Assembly (NCBI RefSeq): GCF_009827335.1
Contig: NZ_WTYH01000001.1
Coordinates: forward strand, 1-64,000
Length of the DNA stretch: 64,000 bases
Source: Aurantiacibacter arachoides
GTDB lineage: Bacteria; Pseudomonadota; Alphaproteobacteria; Sphingomonadales; Sphingomonadaceae
Reading direction: 5' to 3'
Below are positions 39,424 to 50,009 of this stretch, in pieces. The notes beneath the pieces were generated by a model. That model saw only the letters and a program-made list of their open reading frames with translations, was not told the DNA's origin and searched no databases. Made by a program: the position numbers and the translations under genes. Numbering within the stretch: position 1 is the first letter of the stretch; every line of letters starts with the position of its first letter.

Positions 39424-40962
39424 ATGGGCATGGGCATGGTGGACATTTTCCTCGGCAACGACCTTACCGGCAACCGCCAGGCGCTCGCCCTCTCGCGCGC
39501 CAACCGGCACGGCCTGGTGGCGGGCGCGACCGGGACCGGCAAGACGGTGACGCTGCAGGGCATGGCGGAAAGCTTCTCCGCCGCCGGGGTGCCGGTATTC
39601 GTGGCCGACGTGAAGGGTGACCTTTCCGGCATCGCCATGCCCGGCTCCCCCACCTTCAAGCACGCCGCCAAGCTGGAATCGCGCGCGGCAGAGCTGGGCA
39701 TGACCGACTATGCCTATGCCGATAACCCGGTGGTGTTCTGGGACCTTTACGGCGAACAGGGGCACCCGGTCCGCACCACGGTGTCGGAGATGGGCCCGCT
39801 GCTGCTTGCCCGGCTGCTCGACCTCAACGAGACGCAGGAGGGCGTGTTGCAGATCGTCTTTCGCGCCGCGGATGAGCGCGGCCTGCTGCTGCTCGATTTC
39901 GCCGACCTGCGCGATATGCTGGCCTGGGCCTACGACAATACCAAGGAGCTGTCGGGCACCTATGGCAACGTGTCCAAGCCCAGCATCGGTGCGATCCAGC
40001 GCCAGTTGCTGAGTTTCGAGAGCCAGGGCGCGGACCATTTCTTCGGCGAACCGGCGCTGGAGATCGAGGACTTTCTGCGCGTGGACGAGCGCGGGCGCGG
40101 CATGGTCAACGTGCTGGCTGCCGACAAGCTGATGCGCAGCCCCAAGCTCTACGCCACCTTCCTGCTGTGGCTGCTGGCCGAACTGTTCGAGACGCTGCCC
40201 GAGGTGGGCGATCCGGAAAAGCCCAAGCTGGTGTTCTTCTTCGACGAGGCGCACCTGCTGTTCGACGATGCGCCCAAGGCGTTGCAGGAAACGATCGAGC
40301 GCGTGGTGCGGCTTATCCGTTCAAAGGGCGTGGGCGTCTATTTCGTGACGCAGAACCCCATCGACATCCCCGACCAGGTCGCCGGCCAGCTGGGCAACCG
40401 GGTGCAGCACGCGTTGCGCGCCTTTACGCCGAAGGACCAGCGCGCCATCCGCGCCGCGGCGGAAACCTTTCGCATCAATCCCGATCTCGATGTCGAGACC
40501 GCGATTACCGAGCTGAAAGTGGGCGAGGCGCTGGTCTCCACGCTGGACGAGGAAGGCGCGCCCACCGTGGTCCAGCGCACGCTGATCAAGCCGCCGCGCA
40601 GCCGGCTTGGCCCGGTGGACGCGCGGGAACGCGCGATCATCCAGGCGGCGAGCCCGTTCCAGGGCAAGTACGAGGAGCGGGTCGACCGCGAGAGCGCGGC
40701 GGAGGTCTTGGCGCAAAAGGCCGAGGACGCGGCGAGGACTGGTGCCGAGGTCGAGGAGAAGGGCCGCGAGGAAGTGGGCAGGCGGGAACGCCGGTCGCCC
40801 TCGCTGTGGGAACGGGCGGGCAAGAGCGGCGCACGGGCTGCGGCCGGTTCGCTCGCGTCGGTGGCGGTGGCAACCGCGCTTGGTCGCAGGTCCAGCGCCG
40901 ATCCGCTGCGGACCGGGCTCAATGCCTTCGTGCGCAATATCGTCGGCGGATTGATGCGCTAG
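39424..40962 (+). CDS. HerA/YjgR-like P-loop ATPase (DUF853)
   Basis: About 512 residues. Walker [15 protein letters not shown] (about residue 30) and Walker [13 protein letters not shown] (about 268) define the ATPase; [33 protein letters not shown] and [20 protein letters not shown] are typical of DUF853 (PF05872) proteins, relatives of the HerA DNA-translocating helicases. The C-terminus is charged, then ends in a hydrophobic stretch. Three in-frame ATGs lie at 39424, 39430 and 39436; none has a strong ribosome binding site. Role in vivo unknown. It is divergent from pabBC and overlaps the histidine kinase gene by four bases at the ends. Confidence 0.88.
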   Translation: MGMGMVDIFLGNDLTGNRQALALSRANRHGLVAGATGTGKTVTLQGMAESFSAAGVPVFVADVKGDLSGIAMPGSPTFKHAAKLESRAAELGMTDYAYADNPVVFWDLYGEQGHPVRTTVSEMGPLLLARLLDLNETQEGVLQIVFRAADERGLLLLDFADLRDMLAWAYDNTKELSGTYGNVSKPSIGAIQRQLLSFESQGADHFFGEPALEIEDFLRVDERGRGMVNVLAADKLMRSPKLYATFLLWLLAELFETLPEVGDPEKPKLVFFFDEAHLLFDDAPKALQETIERVVRLIRSKGVGVYFVTQNPIDIPDQVAGQLGNRVQHALRAFTPKDQRAIRAAAETFRINPDLDVETAITELKVGEALVSTLDEEGAPTVVQRTLIKPPRSRLGPVDARERAIIQAASPFQGKYEERVDRESAAEVLAQKAEDAARTGAEVEEKGREEVGRRERRSPSLWERAGKSGARAAAGSLASVAVATALGRRSSADPLRTGLNAFVRNIVGGLMR

Positions 40963-42353
40963 AGCGGCAGGCGCAGTTCCGCCACCAGCCCTTCGACGGC
41001 GCCGCTATCGCCCAGTTTGTTGGCCAGGTGCAGCGTGCCGCCGTGCTGGTCGGCAATGGCGCGGGCCAGCGTCAGCCCCAGCCCCGCGCCGCCGGTCTCC
41101 CGATTGCGGCTGGCTTCGCCGCGCTGAAAGGGTTCGAGCATGGTGGCGATCTGGCACTCGCTGATGCCCGGACCGCTATCAAGGATGCGGATCACCGCCC
41201 ATTGCCGTGGGGCCTCGCCCTCGCGCGAGACCCGGATGCGCGCATCGTTGCCATAGCGCAGCGCGTTGCCGATCAGGTTGCGCAGCGCCCGCCGCAGCCA
41301 TGTGGCGCGCAGCGGCAGCGCGATCTTCTCGGTGGTCTCCAGCGCGACCGCCTCGCCCAGATCCTCGAACTCCTCGACCACCGAAGCGACCAGCGCGCCG
41401 AGGTCGGTACGCTCTAGCGGGTCCGAGGGGCGGCCAACCCGGGCAAGCGAAAGGATGTCGTCGAGTGAGCGGGTAATGTCCTCGATCGTCGCCGCCATGC
41501 GCGCGCGTTCGCCCTCGTCCTCCACGCTTTCGATGCGCACGCGCAGCGCGGTCAGCGGGGTCTTGAGATCGTGGCCGATGGCGCCGAGCATCACGTCCTT
41601 TTCATCGAGCAGCGCGGCGATGCGGGCCTCCATGGCGTTGTGCGCCACGATCAGGCGGCGCGTGTCATCGGGGCCGGACGGCGCGAGCGGCGGGGCGCCG
41701 TCGGTGCTGCCGCCGAACTGCTCGACCCGCGTCGTCAAAAGGGCGAGCGGGCGGGTGATGCGGCGCAGCAGCAGCGCGAGGCCGCCCACCAGCACGATGT
41801 AGAGGATGACGGTCTGCACCAGCACCCCGCGCAAGGGATTTCCGGTGAAGCGCGGCAGTTCGTGTGCGGCGATGCGCCAGTCGCCCGCCGGAATTTCGCG
41901 CAAACCTGCCAGCACGATGCTGGTGCCGTTCCCCGGTCGCCCGCCGCGCAGGCGCTGACGCTCGGTGGGGGTGATGGGCGCAAGAACGATGACCTCGGCC
42001 ACGGCCACGCCCTGGCTGCGCAGCACGTCTGCCAGCGCCTGTTCGCGGTCGGGCGCGCGCTCCCGCCGCTGCCGCGTGCCCTCGTCCAGCAGCGATATGG
42101 CGAGCGCGCGGCGACGTTCGACAAAACCACCGCGCCGGCGATCGGCCTCGGCGCGCCACTGGCTGCGCGGATTGCGCACGTCGGCGATCAGCTGGAAGGC
42201 GAGCGTGTTCACGACCTCGGCTTCCCCGTGCGCAGTGGCGGCGCGGTAGAGGAAGACGCCGGCGATCACCTGTGCCACCAGCAGCGCCAGCGCCACGGCG
42301 AGCAGCATCTGCCCTTGCAGCGAGCGGGGGAAGATACGCAGGCTGGCGTGCAT
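40959..42353 (-). CDS. Sensor histidine kinase
   Basis: 464 residues. Two transmembrane helices (about residues 15-35 and 180-200) enclose a periplasmic sensor region of some 145 residues with many Arg. A HAMP-like linker, then the phospho-acceptor His in [15 protein letters not shown] (about residue 270), N-box [11 protein letters not shown], and ATP-lid motifs LDSGPGI and [13 protein letters not shown] follow. It is the last gene of a three-gene unit with the response regulator five bases upstream and an EF-hand protein before that. Confidence 0.92.
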   Translation of the reverse strand: MHASLRIFPRSLQGQMLLAVALALLVAQVIAGVFLYRAATAHGEAEVVNTLAFQLIADVRNPRSQWRAEADRRRGGFVERRRALAISLLDEGTRQRRERAPDREQALADVLRSQGVAVAEVIVLAPITPTERQRLRGGRPGNGTSIVLAGLREIPAGDWRIAAHELPRFTGNPLRGVLVQTVILYIVLVGGLALLLRRITRPLALLTTRVEQFGGSTDGAPPLAPSGPDDTRRLIVAHNAMEARIAALLDEKDVMLGAIGHDLKTPLTALRVRIESVEDEGERARMAATIEDITRSLDDILSLARVGRPSDPLERTDLGALVASVVEEFEDLGEAVALETTEKIALPLRATWLRRALRNLIGNALRYGNDARIRVSREGEAPRQWAVIRILDSGPGISECQIATMLEPFQRGEASRNRETGGAGLGLTLARAIADQHGGTLHLANKLGDSGAVEGLVAELRLPL

Positions 42354-42358
42354 CGCGG

Positions 42359-43093
42359 TCAGGCCACAGCGCCCGTTCGCGCGACGTCGCAGGCGAGGCG
42401 GTAGCCGCCGCCCCAGACCGTCTGGATCAGGCGCGGATCGCGCGAATCCACCTCGATCTTGCGTCGCAGCCGGCTGACCTGGTTGTCCACCGCGCGGTCG
42501 AACAGGTGCGCCTCGCGGCCCTGCACCATGTCGAGCAGGCGATCACGGTCCAGCACCTGCTTGGGGTGGTCGAGAAAGGCGGTGAGCAGGCGGAATTCGG
42601 CAGACGAGATCGGCACCACCGTTCCCTCGGGATCGGTCAGCCGCCGCTTCAGCGGATCGAGCTTCCAGCCGTCGAACTCGTAGTCCGCGTCGTCCTCTCG
42701 CGTGGCCCCAGCTCCGCCCTTGGCGGCGCGGCGCAGGACCGACCGGATGCGGGCGACGAGTTCGCGCGGCTCGAACGGTTTGACCACGTAGTCGTCGGCG
42801 CCGATTTCCAGCCCCACGATGCGATCGGTCGCCTCGCCCTTCGCGGTGAGGAAGATGACCGGCAGATCGCGCGTTTCGACCAGGTGGCGGCACAACGACA
42901 GCCCGCCTTCGCCCGGCATCATGATGTCGAGCAGCACCAGGTCGGGCGTGTGGTCCTGCAGGGCGCTGCGGGCCTTGGAGGCATCCTCCGCCTGCTGCAC
43001 GACGAACCCCTGGCGCGAGAGATACTCGGCCAGGGGCTGTCGGAGGCTGGCTTCGTCATCGACGAGCAGCAACTTGACGGGGGCTTCCGTCAT
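42359..43093 (-). CDS. OmpR-family response regulator
   Basis: 244 residues. Receiver domain with the acidic pair at residues 12-13 (VDDEASLR), phospho-acceptor Asp56 (LVLLDIMMPGEGG), Thr in FLTAKGE and Lys105 (VVKPFEPREL). The C-terminal winged helix carries SSAEFRLLTAFLDHPKQVLDRDRLLD and the closing VQTVWGGGYRL-like motif (IQTVWGGGYRL). The EF-hand gene ends at the base just before its start. A repeated ATTGTC site upstream of the whole operon fits binding by such a regulator. Confidence 0.93.
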   Translation of the reverse strand: MTEAPVKLLLVDDEASLRQPLAEYLSRQGFVVQQAEDASKARSALQDHTPDLVLLDIMMPGEGGLSLCRHLVETRDLPVIFLTAKGEATDRIVGLEIGADDYVVKPFEPRELVARIRSVLRRAAKGGAGATREDDADYEFDGWKLDPLKRRLTDPEGTVVPISSAEFRLLTAFLDHPKQVLDRDRLLDMVQGREAHLFDRAVDNQVSRLRRKIEVDSRDPRLIQTVWGGGYRLACDVARTGAVA

Positions 43094-43636
43094 TTATTGC
43101 GCAGGACGCTGACCGCGCCTGTTCTCGGCCCGGTCCTGGCGGCGTTCCTGCCACTGCGAACGGCGCTCGGCAGCGGTCACGGTGCCGTTGTCGTCGGCGT
43201 CGGCAGCATCGAAGCGGGCGAGCGCGGCGGCGGTGAACTGAGCAGCGGTAAGCTCGGCATCGGCTGAGCGTGTCCCGCGCATACCCATGCCGGCCATGCC
43301 GCGATGGCCGCGGCGCATCATGCGCTGGCCGTTTTCGCCGCGCTCGCTGCGCATCTGGGTGCGGTGCGCCTGCATTTCCTCAAAACTCAGCAGCCCGTCG
43401 CCATTGGCATCCTGGGCGGCGAACATCGTGCGGGCGCGCGCCTCGCGGTCGGCGGCGTTGAGCACGCCATCGGAATTGGCATCCATGCGGGCAAAGGTGG
43501 CGGTGGCGCGCGTTTCTGCGGCGGCACGGGTGACATCGGCAGTGCGGTCGGCCCGCGCGGGGCGGTCCTGTGCCACGGCGGCACCGCCGATGGCGAGCGA
43601 GGCGGCGGCGATGGCAAAGGTGATGGTTCTGGTCAT
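43094..43636 (-). CDS. Exported EF-hand protein, first gene of a two-component operon
   Basis: 180 residues. Signal peptide ending GGAAVAQ (about residue 23). Three EF-hand loops are visible: DANSDGVLNAAD (52-63), DANGDGLLSFEE (76-87) and DADDNGTVTAAE (146-157). A Met/Arg/Gly/His-rich linker (RMMRRGHRGMAGMGMRG) lies between the second and third. It should bind calcium or another divalent metal in the periplasm. The response regulator gene begins with the next base after its stop, so all three genes form one unit. The 227 bases upstream hold a hairpin and regulator-like repeats. Confidence 0.85.
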   Translation of the reverse strand: MTRTITFAIAAASLAIGGAAVAQDRPARADRTADVTRAAAETRATATFARMDANSDGVLNAADREARARTMFAAQDANGDGLLSFEEMQAHRTQMRSERGENGQRMMRRGHRGMAGMGMRGTRSADAELTAAQFTAAALARFDAADADDNGTVTAAERRSQWQERRQDRAENRRGQRPAQ

Positions 43637-43663
43637 GGCGAAGTCTCCGAATGTGAAACGTTG

Positions 43664-43718
43664 GAGCAACGGGGCGCCTTCATGGGGGGGGAGGGAGGGA
43701 GAGACGACCCCGTTGCTC
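43664..43718 (-). promoter_or_regulatory. Hairpin with C-rich loop in the EF-hand operon leader
   Basis: An 11-base perfect inverted repeat (GAGCAACGGGG at 43664-43674, CCCCGTTGCTC at 43708-43718) encloses 33 bases. On the minus strand, which is transcribed, the loop is pyrimidine-rich (TCTCTCCCTCCCTCC followed by a run of C); on the plus strand it is an uninterrupted G-rich tract with G-quadruplex potential. It ends 28 bases before the start codon. Confidence 0.5.
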
Positions 43719-43772
43719 TCACCATCCGGTCTAGCGATGCCTTGTCGCAGGACTTTGCCGGTTTCCGGGCAA

Positions 43773-43788
43773 ATTGTCACATATTGTC
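43773..43788. promoter_or_regulatory. Response-regulator-like direct repeat upstream of the EF-hand operon
   Basis: ATTGTC at 43773-43778 and 43783-43788, a direct repeat with a period of exactly ten bases (GACAAT-N4-GACAAT on the transcribed strand). Spacing and position, about 140 bases upstream of the EF-hand start, fit an OmpR-type regulator binding side by side. A further TTGTC lies at 43742-43746. Confidence 0.5.
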
Positions 43789-43863
43789 GCCGTGGCCGCC
43801 GCCTATTCATCGGCACGCAAGACGATCGGCGGGCGGCGCCAGCGCCCGCACCCATCGCAATTC

Positions 43864-45684
43864 TTACAGCGGTGCGCAGGACGCCTCCAGCCAGGCAAGG
43901 TCGTCGCCGTCAAGCTGCGGGGCAAGCACGTCGCGTACCTTGGCATGGTAGGTGTTCCACCAGGCGATCTCGGCATCCGACAGCAAATTCACATCCACCA
44001 GCGTCCGGTCGATCGGCACGAAGGTCAGCGTCTCGAAGCCGAGCCAGTCACCCTCCTGCCCGTCGATCTGGCGTTCCTCGACCAGCACCAGGTTCTCGAT
44101 GCGGATGCCGTACTCGCCGGTCTTGTAGTAGCCCGGCTCGTTGGACAGGATCATGCCCGCCAAGAGCGGCTGATCGGTGCCCGCCTGCGCCCCGCGGCCC
44201 TTGGCGATGCGCTGCGGGCCTTCGTGCACGGCAAGGAAGCTGCCGACGCCGTGCCCGGTGCCGTGGGCGTAATCGAGTCCCGCCATCCACAGGAACTGCC
44301 GCGCCAGCGTGTCGAGCGCGCTGCCCGGCGTGCCGGTGGGAAAGACCTGGCGGTCGAGCGCAATGTGGCCCTTCAGCACGCGGGTGAAACGGTCCTTCAC
44401 CTCGGCGGGTGGAGCATCGGGGCCGACCCAGACGGTGCGGGTGATGTCCGTGGTGCCGTCCTGATACTGCCCGCCCGAGTCGACCAGGTAGACGCTGTTC
44501 GGCTCCAGCGGCAGGCAGGTCTCCTCGCTCACCCGGTAATGGCAGATCGCCCCGTTGGAGCCCGCGCCGCTGATGGTATCGAACGACAGGTCGAGCAGTT
44601 CGCCCGTGCCCTTGCGAAATTCGTGCAGTTTGGCGGCGACGGACAGCTCGTCCAGCGTGCCCTTGGGCGCTTCGCCCGCCAGCCAGTGGAGGAAGCGGGC
44701 CACGGCGGCCCCGTCACGCGCCTGGGCGGTGCGATGGCCGCGCTGTTCGGCCGCGTTCTTGATCGCCTTGGGCAGCACGGCGGGATCGGTCTCGCTCACG
44801 ATCTCGGCCCCGACCTCGTCCAGCCGGTCAAAGATCGCATAGACGCTGCGTTCCGGATCGGCGGCGATGCGTTTTCCGGCGAGATCCGCAAAGGCGGCGG
44901 AGAAGTCCTCTCGCGCGCGGATGCGGACGGCGTTGCCCAGCTTGGCGGCGACCTCGTCGGTCACCTTTTCGGGGGCGATGAACCAGTCGGCAGTGCCGTC
45001 GGCCTGCACCACGAGGTAGCTCAAGGCGACCGGCGTGTGATCGACATCCTTGCCGCGCACGTTCAGCACCCAGGCGACCGAATCGAGCGCGCTGATGACG
45101 ACGGCATCCAGCTTCTCGGCCTTGAGCCAGTCGGCGATCTGGCCGCGCTTGTCGGCGCTGGAGCGACCGGCGTGCTCGTCCGCCTGCATGAAGGCGGGGG
45201 CGGCGCTGGGCTCGGGCCGGTCGGTCCACACCGCGTCGATCGGGTTGCTGTCGACCGCGACGAGCTGCATGCCCGCCTTCTTCAGCCGCGCCTCCATCGC
45301 GCGCGCCCAGCCGCGCGTGTGCAGCCACGGGTCAAAGCCGATGCGCGCCCCTTCGCGCGCGTTCGCGGCGATCCAGTCGTCCATCGCATCGGCGGGGACG
45401 GACTTGTATTCGAACAGGTTGCCATCGACCTGGTCGCGCACTTGGATGGTATAGCGCCCGTCGACGAACATCGCCGCGCCGAGGCCCTGCTTCTGCTCGC
45501 GCAAAACGACCGCGCTGCCCGCCGATCCGGCGAAACCGGTCAGCCATGCCAGCCGCTGGGCATAAGCACCGACGTATTCGGACAGGTGCTCGTCGCTGAT
45601 CGGCACCACGAACCCGTCGAGTTCGCGGCGGGCGAGCTCCTCCCTGAGAGCGGAAACACGGGCTTCATGGGTCTGCATCAGCAT
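43864..45684 (-). CDS. Xaa-Pro aminopeptidase, M24B family, long form
   Basis: 606 residues. Two creatinase-like N-terminal domains (VPISDEHLSEYVGAYAQRLAWLTGF is the typical opening) precede the pita-bread catalytic domain with metal ligands in YLVDSGGQYQDGTTDITRTV (two Asp), GTGHGVGSFLAVHEGPQ (His) and NEPGYYKTGEYGIRIENL (Glu). It removes N-terminal residues before proline, in the cytoplasm since no signal peptide is seen. A second ATG two codons later is also possible. It is divergent from the S9 peptidase at 45725 by 40 bases. Confidence 0.94.
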   Translation of the reverse strand: MLMQTHEARVSALREELARRELDGFVVPISDEHLSEYVGAYAQRLAWLTGFAGSAGSAVVLREQKQGLGAAMFVDGRYTIQVRDQVDGNLFEYKSVPADAMDDWIAANAREGARIGFDPWLHTRGWARAMEARLKKAGMQLVAVDSNPIDAVWTDRPEPSAAPAFMQADEHAGRSSADKRGQIADWLKAEKLDAVVISALDSVAWVLNVRGKDVDHTPVALSYLVVQADGTADWFIAPEKVTDEVAAKLGNAVRIRAREDFSAAFADLAGKRIAADPERSVYAIFDRLDEVGAEIVSETDPAVLPKAIKNAAEQRGHRTAQARDGAAVARFLHWLAGEAPKGTLDELSVAAKLHEFRKGTGELLDLSFDTISGAGSNGAICHYRVSEETCLPLEPNSVYLVDSGGQYQDGTTDITRTVWVGPDAPPAEVKDRFTRVLKGHIALDRQVFPTGTPGSALDTLARQFLWMAGLDYAHGTGHGVGSFLAVHEGPQRIAKGRGAQAGTDQPLLAGMILSNEPGYYKTGEYGIRIENLVLVEERQIDGQEGDWLGFETLTFVPIDRTLVDVNLLSDAEIAWWNTYHAKVRDVLAPQLDGDDLAWLEASCAPL

Positions 45685-45724
45685 GTCTTGCGGTCCTTCC
45701 TTTCCCCCTACATAGGCCCCTTCG

Positions 45725-47824
45725 ATGACTCATGCCACCCAAGCGCAAGCTCTCCCGCCCGTAGCTGCCAAACGCCCCGTCGCATCGACGCATCACGGCA
45801 TCACGATCACCGATGACTACGCCTGGCTGCGCGATCCCGGCTATCCGGAGGTGACCGACGCGCAGGTGCTCGCCCACGTCGAGGCGGAGAACGCCTATTT
45901 CGAGGCGCAGATGGCACCGCACCAGCCGCTGGTGGACCGGCTGTTTGCCGAGATGCGCGCCCGCATCAAGGAAGACGACGCCACCGTGCCCTACAAGGAT
46001 GGTGCGTGGGAATACTGGTCGGAGTTCGAGCAGGGGGGGCAATACCGCAAGGTCTATCGCCGCCGGCTCGATGCGAATGGCCTGGCCAGCGGGGAGCGCC
46101 AGCTGATCCTCGACGGGCCGGCGCTTGCCGAGGGGCACGACTATTTCAGCCTGGGCGATATGTCCGTCAGCGAGAGCGGACGTTTGCTGGCCTATTCGCT
46201 CGATACCACCGGGGGCGAGTATTACGACGTGCGCGTGGTCGATCTCGAGACCGGCGAATACCTTCCCGACACCATCGAACGCACCAACAGCGCGCTGATC
46301 TGGGCGGCGGGCGATACCATGCTCGTCTATGGCCGCGCCAATGACCAGTGGCGCGTGGATCGCGTGCTCGTCCACCGCCTTGGCACCCAGGCAAGCGAGG
46401 ACGTGGAGATCTACCACGAGCCGCAGCTGGGCTTCACCGCATCGCCGGGCATGTCGTCCAACCGCGAGTGGCTGATCCTGTCGGCCGGCGACAACGAGAC
46501 GAGCGAGGTGCGCCTGCTGCCCATCGGCGACCCACTGGGCGAACCGCTGATGGTTCGCCCGCGCGAAAAGGGCGTGGAATACGATGTCGATCTGAACGGC
46601 GAGACGATCTACGTCCTCGCCAACGATACCCACGTCAACTTCCGCCTCGCCACCGCGCCGCTGGCCGCGCCGGGCGAGTGGACCACGCTGATCGCGGGGT
46701 CGGACGAATTCTACATCACCGGGTTCGACCTGTTCGAAGGCTTCTACGTCGTCGACGGGCGGCTGGCGGGCCTCGACCGGATCGAGGTGCGCTATTACGA
46801 CGATCCGGCGCGGATCGAGACCATTGAATTCCCCGAAGCGAGCTTCACTGCCGGGCTGGGCAGCAATGCCGAATGGGCGACCGATACGCTGCGGCTCGGC
46901 TACCAGAGCATGATCACGCCCGACACGGTCTACGACTACGACGTTGCCAGCCGCCGGCTGACGGTGCGCAAGGTGCAGGAGATCCCCAGCGGGTTCGACC
47001 CCTCCCTCTACGCAGTCGACCGGGTGGAGATCGCGGCACGCGACGGGGCAAAGGTGCCGGTCAGCGTGGTCTATCGCAAGGATCGCAGCATCAATGACGG
47101 GGATGGGCCCGGCCCGCTGCATCTCTACGCTTACGGCGCCTATGGTTATGCCGTGCCGCCGGGCTTTTCCACCTCGCGCCTCAGCCTGGTGGACCGCGAG
47201 TTCGCCTATGCCATCGCCCACATTCGCGGCGGCGACGACCTGGGCCGCGAGTGGTATCTGGGCGGCAAGCTGGCGGCGCGAACCAACACCTTCAACGATT
47301 TCGTCGACGTGGCCCGCGGGCTGATCGACATGGGCTATACGCAGGCGGGCCGCATTTCGGCGAGTGGCGGCTCGGCGGGCGGCGAATTGATGGGGGCGGC
47401 GGTCAACCAGGCGCCCGAGCTGTGGGGCGCGATCGTGGCCCACGTGCCCTTCGTGGACGTGCTCAACACGATGCTCGACGAGAGCCTGCCGCTGACGCCG
47501 GGCGAATGGCCCGAATGGGGCAACCCGCTGGAGGACAAGGCTGCCTTCGAGCACATCGCCAGCTACAGCCCTTACGACAACGTGCGCGCGCAAGGCTATC
47601 CGCCGATGCTGGTGACCGCCGGCCTCAACGATCCGCGCGTTACCTACTGGGAGCCGGCCAAGTGGGTCGCCCGCCTGCGCGAACTGAAAACCGACGACAA
47701 CGTGCTGCTGCTGAAGACCAACATGGGCGCGGGCCACGGCGGCAAGTCGGGCCGCTGGGAGGGCCTGCGCGAAACCGCCGAGGAGGTCGCCTTCGTGCTC
47801 TGGCAATTGGGGGTGGAGGCATGA
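45725..47824 (+). CDS. ptrB: Oligopeptidase B-like S9 family serine peptidase
   Basis: 699 residues, prolyl-oligopeptidase fold: an N-terminal beta-propeller (ITDDYAWLRDPGYPEVT at the start) and a C-terminal alpha/beta hydrolase. The catalytic Ser is in RISASGGSAGGELMG (about residue 546), Asp in TAGLNDPRVTYWEP (about 632) and His in TNMGAGHGGKSGR (about 669). IAHIRGGDDLGREWY is another S9A marker. It cleaves short peptides after Lys or Arg. No signal peptide. Its stop overlaps the thioesterase start by four bases. Confidence 0.94.
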   Translation: MTHATQAQALPPVAAKRPVASTHHGITITDDYAWLRDPGYPEVTDAQVLAHVEAENAYFEAQMAPHQPLVDRLFAEMRARIKEDDATVPYKDGAWEYWSEFEQGGQYRKVYRRRLDANGLASGERQLILDGPALAEGHDYFSLGDMSVSESGRLLAYSLDTTGGEYYDVRVVDLETGEYLPDTIERTNSALIWAAGDTMLVYGRANDQWRVDRVLVHRLGTQASEDVEIYHEPQLGFTASPGMSSNREWLILSAGDNETSEVRLLPIGDPLGEPLMVRPREKGVEYDVDLNGETIYVLANDTHVNFRLATAPLAAPGEWTTLIAGSDEFYITGFDLFEGFYVVDGRLAGLDRIEVRYYDDPARIETIEFPEASFTAGLGSNAEWATDTLRLGYQSMITPDTVYDYDVASRRLTVRKVQEIPSGFDPSLYAVDRVEIAARDGAKVPVSVVYRKDRSINDGDGPGPLHLYAYGAYGYAVPPGFSTSRLSLVDREFAYAIAHIRGGDDLGREWYLGGKLAARTNTFNDFVDVARGLIDMGYTQAGRISASGGSAGGELMGAAVNQAPELWGAIVAHVPFVDVLNTMLDESLPLTPGEWPEWGNPLEDKAAFEHIASYSPYDNVRAQGYPPMLVTAGLNDPRVTYWEPAKWVARLRELKTDDNVLLLKTNMGAGHGGKSGRWEGLRETAEEVAFVLWQLGVEA

Positions 47825-48237
47825 GCAACGCGTTCTCGCAAGACTTCGTCGCCGGGCCGGAGCACATCGACGCCAACGGCCATGTCAACAACGCGGTCTG
47901 GGTGCGCTGGATGGAGGACCTGGCCACGGCGCACTGGAACGCCACGGCGCGGCCCGAGGACGTGGCAAGCTACGCCTGGGTCGTGACCCGGCACGAAATC
48001 GACTACCGCGGCAACGTGGGCGAGGGCGAGACGGTGACTGCCACCACCGAGATCCTGCAGGGCCCGCGAGGAGCACGGTTCGACCGCCATTTCTCCTTTG
48101 TCGACGCAGCGGGCCGCGAACTGGTGCGCGCGGTGACGACCTGGGCCATGGTGGACAAGGCCAGCGGCAAATTGCTGCGCGTGCCGAGCGAGGTTGCCGC
48201 CCCGTTCATGCCCGCAGGTGGCTGGATGCCCGCTTGA
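47821..48237 (+). CDS. Hotdog-fold acyl-CoA thioesterase (4HBT type)
   Basis: 138 residues. HIDANGHVNNAVWVRWMEDLA carries the active-site Asp of the 4-hydroxybenzoyl-CoA thioesterase/FadM-like group; VTRHEIDYRGNVGEGETV and WAMVDKASGKLLRVPSEV are typical strands. It hydrolyses acyl-CoA thioesters; the natural substrate is unknown. ATG at 47821 overlaps the peptidase stop (ATGA), so the two are co-translated although no shared pathway is evident. It converges with the diguanylate cyclase gene two bases further on. Confidence 0.88.
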   Translation: MSNAFSQDFVAGPEHIDANGHVNNAVWVRWMEDLATAHWNATARPEDVASYAWVVTRHEIDYRGNVGEGETVTATTEILQGPRGARFDRHFSFVDAAGRELVRAVTTWAMVDKASGKLLRVPSEVAAPFMPAGGWMPA

Positions 48238-48239
48238 CG

Positions 48240-49946
<1,707 letters not shown>

Positions 49947-50009
49947 GTCGCAGCAGGCTAAGGCAATAACCCTTCAAGCTGGTTAAACTTTGAAGGTATC
50001 AGCGGCAGA

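Noticed and set aside
43681..43700. Sequencing error in the run of G
   Set aside because: The run is outside genes, so frame cannot test it; the flanking inverted repeat is perfect, so I kept the element but its exact loop length is uncertain.
45665..47806. 713-codon open frame on the minus strand
   Set aside because: Antisense shadow of the S9 peptidase gene, whose catalytic motifs are intact on the plus strand.
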